64,000 nt of DNA from JAXGXQ01 sp040772685 (lineage in GTDB: Bacteria; Bacillota; Clostridia; Saccharofermentanales; UBA5734). The notes beneath the pieces are model-generated. The model was not told the DNA's origin. It was given only the letters and a program-made list of their open reading frames with translations, and made no database searches. The position numbers were made by a program, and so were the translations under genes. The stretch covers positions 186,001 through 250,000 of the forward strand of contig JAXGXQ010000002.1 of NCBI GenBank assembly GCA_040772685.1, given 5' to 3'. Below, piece after piece: positions 19,267-27,805 of the stretch (within the stretch, counting starts at the first letter, position 1; each line of letters starts with the position of its first letter).

Positions 19267-20201
19267 ATGATCTATGTAGGTATTGATGTCGCCAAGGCTA
19301 AACACGACTGTTGTATCCTTAGCAGTGATGGCAGCGCCCTTCGGGAACCATTCACGTTCGCAAACGATCAGGGTGGGTTCGACTTGTTAATGGCACCAGT
19401 ATCTTACCAAATTCAGGAGCTCAAGACACTAACACGCCAGTCTGCGTTTGGTTGCCCGGCAAACCAAGCTCAAGGTCAGTATCTCCAGGCTGGTGGACAT
19501 ACTTTTCCCTGAGTTGCCATCTATCTGCTGCTTCGTCACTCAAGCTTCTATAAAGGCGGCCGTGCTGCTCGAACTCCTCTAGTGCCCGCGAGATCGCAGC
19601 CTGCCGTATTGATCGGCTGACGAATCTTCTTCGAAAGTCTTCCAAAGGGCGCTATGGCGGTGAGAAAGCCCTTCAAATTAAAGCTTTGGCTAAAAGTTCA
19701 ATCGGATCCTCAAGCCCCGCTACTGCATTAGAACTGCAGTTCACTCTGCAACAGCTCAACTTCATACAGCAACAAATTGCTCGCCTTGACAAAGAAATCC
19801 GGGACGCCGTTTTGTCTACTAAAACTCCGCTGCTTTCCATTCCCGGCATTGGTCCAACTCTCGCTGCTATTATTCTTGCCGAGATCGGCGACATCCAGAA
19901 CTTCAGTTCGCCTGACAAGCTTCAAGCCTTTGCAGGGCTTGATCCTTCGACCTACCAATCTGGCAAGTTCAAGGCCGATAAGACGCCAATGGTCAAACAT
20001 GGCTCGACTTACTTGCGCTGGGCATTGATGCAGGCAGCACGTTTAGCCGCCTTGAACTGTGAGACCTTCCGTCGTTATCTTGAGTTAAAACGTGCCCAAG
20101 GGAAACACTACTTTGTTGCCCTTGGCCATACAGCTAAAAAACTCATACGCGTCATATTTCACATTCTGAATACCAACGAGGTCTTTGTTCCTCAGACGTA
20201 A
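19267..20201 (+). pseudogene. IS110-family transposase, internally deleted and frameshifted
   Basis: The N-terminus MIYVGIDVAKAKHDCC carries the first aspartate of the DEDD catalytic set. After residue 45 (GGFDLLMAPVS) the sequence jumps to the region normally about 100 residues later (LKTLTRQ). The EATG and KTDxxDA motifs with the remaining acidic residues are therefore absent. The rest continues through frame breaks near 19443 and 19585: KVSISRLVDILFPELPS, CRIDRLTNLLRKSSKGRYG. It then runs as an intact C-terminal Transposase_20 domain with LLSIPGIGPTLAAIILAEIG and FAGLDPSTYQSGKF. A functional family member has about 400 residues; this span encodes about 310. It cannot be active. Confidence 0.85.
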
Positions 20202-20323
20202 CTGAGTTCACCTTTCGATCGTCGAGGCTTGTTCCAGATGGATCAGGCCTTTTCAGCATGCATTATTGTCAAGGTTCACTGCATCTAGCGACTACGCTAC
20301 TTTTTCTCATTTAGAGCTTGACT

Positions 20324-21351
20324 TCATATAGTCAGTCTAGATAAATCTGTGTGATACAAAACGTCATAACGGAGACGATCAGCAGATATGGGATTATTGA
20401 CATAATTATCCTTAAAAGTATTCCAGTTATCCGAAAGCTTTTTGGGACACAAAACCAGAACTGAGCGGTTTTTATTTTCGTAGTATTTAATTACTGAAAG
20501 TGCAGTGAACGTTTTGCCAAGCCCTACGCTGTCGGCAAGAATGCATCCATTAAAAGACTTCGAGCTTATTAATGATAGCCAAAGCCGCATCTTTTCTGGA
20601 AAGTATAGAGCATATTCCAAATTTTGCCTTCTTTAAAGCCAGTAGCTTCATTTGGCAAAACATCCTCAGAAATATCCTCGAGAAATTCGTTGAAAATATT
20701 GTATATGGCTATGTAATAGATAAATCTTGGTGAATTTTCATTATAAGCCGCAGTGATACCTTCAATGACCTGTTCAGTAACATCCTGCATAAGGGTCTTG
20801 TCATTCCAGATTTGATTAAACATGCGAACGTATTCGTTCGAAAGTGGCGCAAACATCTTATTGACAGGATTGATAATGTTGTTGCCGCGCTCACAACCTA
20901 TATCCGCAGTAGTAAACCCATACAGAGGCATGTAAGTTATTGACTCAGTACCGGTGATATTCATAAAACCGCTTATATTTCCACCAGTCAAATTTGAACG
21001 AAACTTAACTTTCTTACGTATCCAATCGGCACATTCACGAGCGATTGCTTTCTGTGTCAGTTCGTTGCGAAGTTTTACTTCAAACTCCGTGCCGTAAAGA
21101 GATCGCTCACGGTCAAGGCGAGGTATATAGAATTCTCTCTTTTCTTTTGGTGCTTTTTCTTGCAAGAATGTCGGTGAAGTGAAAATAAAACGTAACTCAT
21201 CAATACCGTCAAGTTGTTCCTTTAAAGCTTGGTAAGCATATATGGAGAAACATGCCGCCGCAATCGCCAGATTGTCACCTTTTTTAATTGTTACAGCTAA
21301 GTCATCTTTTAAAGTTTTGCCTACGTTATCAAGTATTTCGGGCATTTGCAT
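20324..21351 (-). pseudogene. PLD/SNF2-type helicase, N-terminal part only (truncated, frameshifted)
   Basis: The remaining piece (about 340 residues) matches the front of large helicases that join a phospholipase-D-like nuclease domain to an SNF2 helicase. The first 250 residues (MQMPEILDNVGKTL to about 20600) form the PLD-like and linker part. One frame break near 20590 separates it from the helicase start, where motif I is intact (GCILADSVGLGKTFTALSVI), followed by VLVLCPKKLSDNW (motif Ia). Sequence homology ends at YHTDLSR. Motif II and everything after it are missing where the IS110 element begins. Such helicases occur in defence and mobile islands. A SWIM zinc-finger gene lies directly upstream on the same strand, a known partner type for SNF2 enzymes. 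Confidence 0.75.
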
Positions 21352-21558
21352 AATGTGAGCTCCTAAGTAACTGACTTTAACTGCTTAAATATTTTAAACA
21401 CAATTTACATAAAGATTAATGACGAGCTAATGAGAGCTAATACACGATTTGCACATAGAGTAGTCGAATTTCAAATATCTTAATTATCACTAAATTGAAA
21501 AATTATAGCAAATTATAATATTTACAATATGGTTACTATAAATAAATTTGAATCAATT

Positions 21559-23241
21559 TTATATCTTAGACAGCTCATCTTTGAACGCCGGTTTGTTAGC
21601 ATATTCGGTAGCCAGCTTATGTTTGACTTCTGTTGCCTGTTGATGCCCGCCAAGCTCTATTAGTTGCCGTATAATGGCACATACACTTTGGTAATCTTTC
21701 CTGTTACGTGCTCCGACAGCACTTAGCTCAATATACTGAGCAAATAGAGTGTATACCACTTCTGAAAACTCCGGAAGCAGTTGATCATAAAAAACTACTA
21801 TCATTGAGGGCCTTGACTTAATATGAGTGAGGAGTTTCTGTTTTTCTCCTTCTTCGATTAGAACAAGCGGGTAGATGCTATTCCTTTTGTTTTCCAGTAG
21901 TAAAAAAATTTCAGGGTATATAGAACTCCATTCTTGGCTGTTGTAAGTGTTTTTCAGTTCCTTATAATATTCAAAATTATCATCAAGAATAAATTCCATG
22001 GCTAACCCGCGCATATCTTCAAGTCTGCCTGAACGCTGAAATGCCTGGTAACGGTATTTCTTCCACTGATTTACTTGTCCACGAAATTCTTGATCTTCTT
22101 TTTCGCCATCAAGCGTCAGGTTAACTACCGCATTGTAATCTTTAGCTGCCATAGCGTTTTCTATAGCCATTTTTCTAAATTCAGGATATTGTAAATTCTG
22201 TTCAATAAAATCCAGCGCCTTTTTTCGCCCATCAAAATGTTCAATTATCTTATACCTAATGAGATTAATTCTTTCCGTCAGGTAGCTATTGCTCCAAGAA
22301 TCCTCATTGTGGTTATTTTTAAGTGCTTCGAAATGCTTTTCTAATACATTTCGCAAAACTAAAGTATCGGCCAACTTTGAGCAACATTCCAAAAACTCCA
22401 GTTTCCAATCAGTCCAACCTTCGTATCGCGTGTGCGACGCTTCTTCTAGCAATAAATGAAAAATACTGGCTTTCTCCGGTTGGCTTAAGAATTTACTCGC
22501 AACTATTTCATGGATGAGTGCCAGGCTTTCTTCAATTTCGCCGCCGATATATCCGGAGGAATCGTCTGCATTTTCAAGTAGTGACATCATTTCCCTGATT
22601 ACACAAAGGGAGAGGTGTAAAGCTTGAATAAAATCGTTTTTGGCTAAAGCAATACGGGCTCTATCCAATACCAATCCCGTTCCTTTGATTGCTGCCCAGA
22701 CATCATTGTATGCAATATATCCACGACTGCTTGAATTATTTCTGATATAGGTGCGGATAAGGTTTTCAGATTGGGAAATTTCGTCCTCAGCGGTTCCTTC
22801 GTTAAAATGCAATTTTAATAATTGCTCGATTTCTTCGTTATCACTTGCGATTGCCAGGATAAATTCAATAAGTTCAGATTTTGTCCTCTGCAAAAGCAAT
22901 TCTTTCATATCAGGCTCTTCTATTTGGCTGTAAGCTGGATAAACTGTATTCAAATTATTGGTAACTTCATTATTCTTTGCATCACGTATAGCGAAGAAAG
23001 CGGACACCTGATGTTTGCAGTATTCGCCTCGATCATAAGGGCAATCACATTGGCTCGCTGTTATCGCTTCCTGATCATCGAGCTCAACTTCTACTTTATA
23101 CAAATTACTGCCTTCCACCGTTACCACATAAAAATTTTTCTCGACTTCTTTCACTGAAATCACACAGTTATTTACGTAATAATCATAGCCTCTGGCAACA
23201 ATTACATTATTAATCTGCTTTTCGAAATTCTGGAGATTCAT
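21559..23241 (-). CDS. SWIM zinc-finger domain protein
   Basis: A 560-residue protein of unknown exact role. The N-terminal part has the SWIM signature CDCPYDRGEYCKH (Cys65, Cys67, Cys75, His77), which binds zinc and is expected to contact DNA or protein. The rest (residues about 100-560) is helical and low in hydrophobic stretches, with TPR-like helix pairs, as in bacterial SWIM proteins. ATG at 23241 is chosen because GGAG sits five bases upstream; the frame extends 25 codons further without an RBS. SWIM genes in bacteria are often next to SNF2-type helicases. Here a truncated one follows 207 bp downstream on the same strand, so the protein may have lost its partner. Confidence 0.8.
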   Translation of the reverse strand: MNLQNFEKQINNVIVARGYDYYVNNCVISVKEVEKNFYVVTVEGSNLYKVEVELDDQEAITASQCDCPYDRGEYCKHQVSAFFAIRDAKNNEVTNNLNTVYPAYSQIEEPDMKELLLQRTKSELIEFILAIASDNEEIEQLLKLHFNEGTAEDEISQSENLIRTYIRNNSSSRGYIAYNDVWAAIKGTGLVLDRARIALAKNDFIQALHLSLCVIREMMSLLENADDSSGYIGGEIEESLALIHEIVASKFLSQPEKASIFHLLLEEASHTRYEGWTDWKLEFLECCSKLADTLVLRNVLEKHFEALKNNHNEDSWSNSYLTERINLIRYKIIEHFDGRKKALDFIEQNLQYPEFRKMAIENAMAAKDYNAVVNLTLDGEKEDQEFRGQVNQWKKYRYQAFQRSGRLEDMRGLAMEFILDDNFEYYKELKNTYNSQEWSSIYPEIFLLLENKRNSIYPLVLIEEGEKQKLLTHIKSRPSMIVVFYDQLLPEFSEVVYTLFAQYIELSAVGARNRKDYQSVCAIIRQLIELGGHQQATEVKHKLATEYANKPAFKDELSKI

Positions 23242-23392
23242 ACCGCTCCTTTTTCCCAACGCGTACACCATAGCTGATTTGTTTTGATTATAGTTGCCTC
23301 CATGGGTTTTGACCATGTTTACGACAATAATGAAGGCGCCTATAATTAAGGAAAATCATCTGTTGATCAAAGTAATAACAAGGAGCACCCTC

Positions 23393-24343
23393 ATGCAAAC
23401 CCTCATCAACAACTTCATCGCCCACGCCGAGCAAAGCAACTTCTTTCTTCTTGCTACTGAGCTGCGTCAGGGTGGGGAAGTGGTTGCTGAATGGAACAGG
23501 TTCGCGGCTAAGCCGAGGTTTGAATCGTATTCCACCTCAAAAACCTTTGCGGCTGTGGGGGCGGGCATCGCTATAGACGAAGGCCTGATAACTCTGGACG
23601 AGTGTGTCAGCGCCAGCTTTCCGGAGGCGACCTACGACATAACCAGTGAAAACGCCCTTAACATAACTGTCCGGGATCTGCTGACGATGTCCTCAGGTGT
23701 GAGCAATACGATGTTCTGGCGCGATGGTTATGAGCGCAAGCATGAGCGGGACTGGATTCGTTTTTTCTATAAGAACGGAAAATTCGATCATAAGCCGGGA
23801 ACTGTGTTCTTGTACAACAACGTCAATTCCTACATGCTTGGCTGTCTGATCGAGAAAAAATCCGGCCAGAACCTGCGGGAATATCTCAGATACCGTCTCT
23901 TTGAACCATTGGAGATTCACAATGTGGAGTGGACCAGCTGTCCGCTTGGCCACACAGTTGTTGCTAATTCGCTGGCGATCAGCGTTGACGAAATGGGACG
24001 CTTTGGCCAGCTGCTGGCCAATGGCGGCGAATTCAACGGTAAACGCCTTGTCTCAGAATCGTTTGTCAAAGAGATGCTGACTGCACAGATCGAGACGAAC
24101 GAATATCTTCCCGGCGAACCGCCGACCATAGCCGGTTACGGTTATCAAATCTGGCTGGATAGCAAGAATAACGCGGCTTTTATGTGGGGGATTTTTGGCC
24201 AGTATTGTATTGTCCTGCCCGAAAAGAATACTGTAATTTCAATCCAGGCGCTGCAACAAGATGACGGCGGCTCAAATGGTAATTACAGTAAGATCTCAAC
24301 ATTGCGGCAGATGATTTGGGCAGACCTTGTGACGCGGATTTAA
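23393..24343 (+). CDS. Beta-lactamase-like serine hydrolase (class C/PBP4* family)
   Basis: A 316-residue serine hydrolase of the beta-lactamase/penicillin-binding fold. The SxxK motif is STSK (nucleophile Ser47, Lys50), the second motif is YNN in TVFLYNNVNSYMLG, and the core helix GAGIAIDEGLI and LLTMSSGV are typical. The usual C-terminal HxG/KTG is replaced by GIFGQYC, so beta-lactam hydrolysis is not implied; esterase or D-amino-acid peptidase activity is equally likely. No signal peptide is seen, which suggests a cytoplasmic enzyme. ATG 23393 is chosen over 23294 because AAGGAG lies seven bases before it. It is transcribed divergently from the SWIM gene. Confidence 0.82.
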   Translation: MQTLINNFIAHAEQSNFFLLATELRQGGEVVAEWNRFAAKPRFESYSTSKTFAAVGAGIAIDEGLITLDECVSASFPEATYDITSENALNITVRDLLTMSSGVSNTMFWRDGYERKHERDWIRFFYKNGKFDHKPGTVFLYNNVNSYMLGCLIEKKSGQNLREYLRYRLFEPLEIHNVEWTSCPLGHTVVANSLAISVDEMGRFGQLLANGGEFNGKRLVSESFVKEMLTAQIETNEYLPGEPPTIAGYGYQIWLDSKNNAAFMWGIFGQYCIVLPEKNTVISIQALQQDDGGSNGNYSKISTLRQMIWADLVTRI

Positions 24344-24391
24344 CATCTGGCTCTGGCTTTTCTAAAGTTTTCCGAAGCTTTCAGAAGTTTT

Positions 24392-25645
24392 TCAAAGCTT
24401 TGCAGCCTGCTGGTCACTGGTTTTGTTCCAGGCGTACAGCTCCTCGGTGGCCAGGGCTATTTTAGTTACAACATTCTTAATATTTTTCGGATAGATATAG
24501 TAAGTGTCCTCCAGCGTCGACAGCTCGACGCAATCACCGCGGTGGTCGTAATCGTATTCAATGTGGCAGGAATACATGCTGGCCGGCGTTTTATGCAATT
24601 GCAAGAGGCCGGTCGGCAGATCCGCTTCCAGAGTAAAACCGTTTTGATTGTGCGTAAGGCGACCTGTTCCCAAATGAATAAAGCGGCGCGCGTTCGGCAG
24701 CGAATCAATATCGACCTCATCGTGGATAAAGTAGGTGCCGTTTTCTATTTGTCTACGGACCTCAGCCCGTTGAAATTCGTACCAATCCGGCACATGCGAA
24801 AACTCAGTCTCGCCGTTTTCGGCGCGTAGCTCTCCGAACTCCGACAGCGTCCAGCTCTTGCTGCAGTTTTCACACCAAAGACGAACTCCGGCGGAGGCCA
24901 TTTTATGTTCGACACGACAGGCAGGGCATTGGTATAAAACCTTATGCAGCCCTTTGGCATTTTCCGGGTGGTCGATGCGAATACCATTTTCCTTTTGCCA
25001 TTTATATTCATCGTAAACAAAAGCCGCACGTATCCTTTCGTTGATTTCAGCAACAGGCAGCTTTCGGACTTCTTCGGCTGTGAGGATTTTGCTGAAATCA
25101 GCCGCCAGAGGCAGCTTGCGCTTACTCAGGTTCCAGCAGGGAGAGCTCAAATAGTTGCCATGCATATTCAGCATCGCGACCGGCACACCCAGTAAACGTG
25201 CCACTTTTCCAAGGGAGTCAGGCAAAACTACAGTTGTGCCGGCAAGGGAATAGCGGGCTTCGGGATAAAGGACAAGGATGTCGCCGTTATCGATCACACG
25301 TTTCAAATGCCGAATCATGGTCAGGTCGTGCGTGAATTTGCGCTTGCAGATACCACCGGCATTACGCAAAAGCCATTCCCGCCCTAAAAAACCGTCGATC
25401 GCGACCACATAATTTGCCCGATGGGGAAATATGGCTGCCGTTGTAACTTTGAAATCTATAAAGGCGTGGTGGGTGCAGAGAAGAAGGTAAGGCGGCTTTA
25501 AATCAGCAACGTCTGTGCGCCGGATTCGCAGACGGCGTGCCCATACGTCAGGATAGCTGGCAAGCCAGGTGACAATACGTAGAAACCACCGCTGGCGAAT
25601 CGGGGGTTTCTGCAGGTCAAACCGGACAACGTGACTGTTAGCCAT
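24392..25645 (-). CDS. PlsC-family acyltransferase with C-terminal zinc ribbon
   Basis: A 417-residue protein. The N-terminal half has the 1-acyl-glycerol-3-phosphate acyltransferase motifs: HHAFID (His59, Asp64, the HX4D catalytic pair), a block around GGICKRKF, and YPEARYS matching the FPEGxxS substrate motif. The second half holds a zinc ribbon (CPAC...CENC) and a beta-rich region, an extension not found in housekeeping PlsC. It may acylate a phospholipid or another acceptor at the membrane. It is monocistronic and ends close to the convergent serine hydrolase gene. Confidence 0.78.
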   Translation of the reverse strand: MANSHVVRFDLQKPPIRQRWFLRIVTWLASYPDVWARRLRIRRTDVADLKPPYLLLCTHHAFIDFKVTTAAIFPHRANYVVAIDGFLGREWLLRNAGGICKRKFTHDLTMIRHLKRVIDNGDILVLYPEARYSLAGTTVVLPDSLGKVARLLGVPVAMLNMHGNYLSSPCWNLSKRKLPLAADFSKILTAEEVRKLPVAEINERIRAAFVYDEYKWQKENGIRIDHPENAKGLHKVLYQCPACRVEHKMASAGVRLWCENCSKSWTLSEFGELRAENGETEFSHVPDWYEFQRAEVRRQIENGTYFIHDEVDIDSLPNARRFIHLGTGRLTHNQNGFTLEADLPTGLLQLHKTPASMYSCHIEYDYDHRGDCVELSTLEDTYYIYPKNIKNVVTKIALATEELYAWNKTSDQQAAKL

Positions 25646-25668
25646 TTATTTCCTCTCAAAATTACGTA

Positions 25669-26578
25669 TTATTCTTTGCCTGAATCTACGATTTGCTTAT
25701 GAAGCTGAATGTACAATTTCGGCATACGTTCAAATGCCTGGATCCGCACCGGTTTTAACTTAAAAGCCATGCCCATGCCAAGATTGAAAACTTGCTTTCC
25801 CAGGTCCTTTTGCGGGAAGTCATACAACCTGTGTTTCTTCATAAGGAAAATCATTGATATCTACGACTTCGATTGTGTGGGGATATTCATCTATAAATAC
25901 TTCAAGCATCCGTGATAAATTGCCATCTTGCTGAATCTCATCCGTCAGCAGGACCGTTCTCAAATTTGTTGCTTTAGAAACTGGATTTGCTGCTTGAGAT
26001 GTGGGGATTTGGCTTGGCAAGAAGCGAGGGGATTTAGTAGCTGGCAGAGGCATGAATTTGCGTTCCACTGGGGATCTGTTGCGGCAGGCATTGACAAAAT
26101 CATTCATGAAAAACCGCATACTGGACCGATGCGACTTTTTCAGCATGTCCATATTATCTGCTGTCCGGCCTTCAATATATAACATGCCAAGGTCTTCGCT
26201 CGTGCCGCGAAGATATTCCTCCGCCAAGTAATCGTAATAATGGAAGCAAGTCATCATACTGGTGGCATATTTCCCCTTGAAAATCGTATTGCGGCCGGCT
26301 TCTTTGATTAATTGGAACAAACGGATCAACTGCCAGGGAACCAGCATCGTGTAGACTGGTGTATTCCAGATAACCGCGTCAGACCACTCGATATCAGCGA
26401 TGGCGGAATTCAGCCAGGCTTGCTCAAAGTTGATTTTTGACAAGGCTTCGCCAGCCTGCAGAACCTTAAACTCAATGTCTTTTTGCTGACCCAACATATA
26501 AAGACTGTGCTGCAGGGTTAAACTGAATTCACCTTTGGGGCTGCCATTTACAACAAGAATTTTAATGGTTTTGTTCAT
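25669..26578 (-). pseudogene. Flavodoxin-like NAD(P)H oxidoreductase, internally damaged
   Basis: Starts at ATG 26578 (MNKTIKILVVNGSPKGEFSL, the FMN-phosphate loop of the flavodoxin-like reductases). It continues 252 residues through VIWNTPVYTML and GRTADNMDML, then a low-complexity Ser/Pro stretch and the start of what looks like a second flavodoxin-like unit (LRTVLLTDEIQQDGNL). That frame stops at 25820 after DINDFPYEETQVV. In another frame a 60-residue segment follows (NLGMGMAFKLKPVRIQAFERMP) that resembles the C-terminus of long members of this group. A frameshift with loss of a middle segment explains the arrangement best. Alternatively two short adjacent genes are present. Confidence 0.55.
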
Positions 26579-26763
26579 TGCCGCTTGCCTCACTTTATTT
26601 TTATTGAATTTTCGAACCGGATCATTGATTTTATTAGCAACTTTGAATAAGTTGTTATTGAAATATTTTAGTGATGCTACAAGGTTGATCGGCAACTAAT
26701 GTTAAAATCAGCATATACTATATTGGCCTTTGGTGGAACACATTATTCCAGGAGGAATGTGCC

Positions 26764-27441
26764 ATGTATTGTTCAAATTGTGGAGCGCAATTATCGGAAA
26801 GCACAAGATTTTGTCCAGCTTGCGGCAACGAAATAAAACACGAGTCTCAAGTGTCACAGACTACAGGTCTGCGCGGATTTTCGCCTCGCATCAACGACCT
26901 GGCCTTTGCCAAATATGTTAAGAACAGCAACCGCTGGGCGGCGATATTCTCCATGATACTTGCTGTAGCTGCATTGATTGGCTTTTACATCTACGGCGAG
27001 GTCAGCTCAGAAATGGATAACCCAGGAGCGCTTTACATTGGGTTCGGGATTGGCGGTATGTTTCTGCTGATCGCGTTGTTTCAGATATTAGGCAGGAAGC
27101 GAAGTAAGACCTGGGATGGTACGGTGGAGGACAAGAAGATCAAGAAGAAAACCAAAAGGCACGATTATGGCAACGATAACGTTCAATATGACGACTATCT
27201 GGAATATTCCGTTATCATCCGAAGCGATAAGGGGAAAAGGCACACCATCAAATCTGAAGACAGCGATACCCTGTATAACTACTATCAGATCGGCGATCGG
27301 GTGCGGCATCATGCGGGTTTGAATTCATACGAAAAGTATGACAAGACCGGTGATAGGTTCATTCCCTGTAACGCCTGCGGGACATTGTGCGACATCCAGG
27401 ATGATTATTGCTTCCGCTGCAAATGCCCGTTGCTCAAATAA
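26764..27441 (+). CDS. Membrane protein with N- and C-terminal zinc ribbons
   Basis: A 225-residue protein with no known specific function. The N-terminus is a classic zinc ribbon (MYCSNCGAQL...FCPACGNE). Two membrane helices follow: IFSMILAVAALIGFYIYG (about 60-77) and IGFGIGGMFLLIALFQIL (about 93-110). A basic, charged cytoplasmic region comes next, then a second cysteine ribbon at the end (CNACGTLC...CFRCKCP). The middle part resembles the DUF that senses or buffers at the membrane in many clostridia. RBS CAGGAGG lies upstream. It is monocistronic and convergent with a small membrane-protein gene. Confidence 0.75.
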   Translation: MYCSNCGAQLSESTRFCPACGNEIKHESQVSQTTGLRGFSPRINDLAFAKYVKNSNRWAAIFSMILAVAALIGFYIYGEVSSEMDNPGALYIGFGIGGMFLLIALFQILGRKRSKTWDGTVEDKKIKKKTKRHDYGNDNVQYDDYLEYSVIIRSDKGKRHTIKSEDSDTLYNYYQIGDRVRHHAGLNSYEKYDKTGDRFIPCNACGTLCDIQDDYCFRCKCPLLK

Positions 27442-27462
27442 TTGAACCCTTTTCGAAATTGC

Positions 27463-27738
27463 TTAATGAGGAAATAGAATCTCTGCTGCCCCCCAGAAAA
27501 TAATCAGCAATCCAACTGCTATAGACAATATTACCGACACTGATCTGTCTTTGTTTTTAAAAAACGAAATGATTCCTAAAACGAAGCCGATTACTCCGAA
27601 TACAGCAATAAATGGTGATGGAAATGGGATCCTGATTCCAATATTAAATGCCTTTAATCCCATTAATGCGATAAAAAGCAATGCAAGTAAAGACGCCCAC
27701 TTGCCAATCCTTGTTTTAGATATAATTCGAATCTTCAT
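27463..27738 (-). CDS. Small hydrophobic membrane protein, unknown function
   Basis: A 91-residue protein with a basic N-terminus and three predicted helices: ASLLALLFIALMGL, PFIAVFGVIGFVLGIISFF and VILSIAVGLLIIFWGAA. The loop FKNKDRS between helices two and three is positive, consistent with a cytoplasmic loop. A weak RBS (GAAGGG) precedes the start. I do not recognise the family. It lies between a zinc-ribbon membrane gene and the Na/Pi cotransporter. Confidence 0.6.
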   Translation of the reverse strand: MKIRIISKTRIGKWASLLALLFIALMGLKAFNIGIRIPFPSPFIAVFGVIGFVLGIISFFKNKDRSVSVILSIAVGLLIIFWGAAEILFPH

Positions 27739-27805
27739 AATTCCGAATTCCCTTCTTTAATCCTTATTTTGTTCTTCAGAGCCTTCATCGCGCGCGACCT
27801 TTTGT

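Larger units (their letters stand above)
19020..20340 (+). mobile_element. IS110-family insertion sequence remnant
   Basis: The segment holds a decayed IS110-type transposase with non-coding flanks on both sides (about 245 bp left, 140 bp right) and no terminal inverted repeats, as usual for IS110. The right limit is set near 20336-20345, where the helicase reading frame on the other strand breaks off after DLSR. The left limit is a guess based on the change from featureless AT-rich sequence. The element lies directly against the truncated helicase, so insertion, or a deletion starting at it, probably removed the helicase C-terminal part. Confidence 0.7.
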
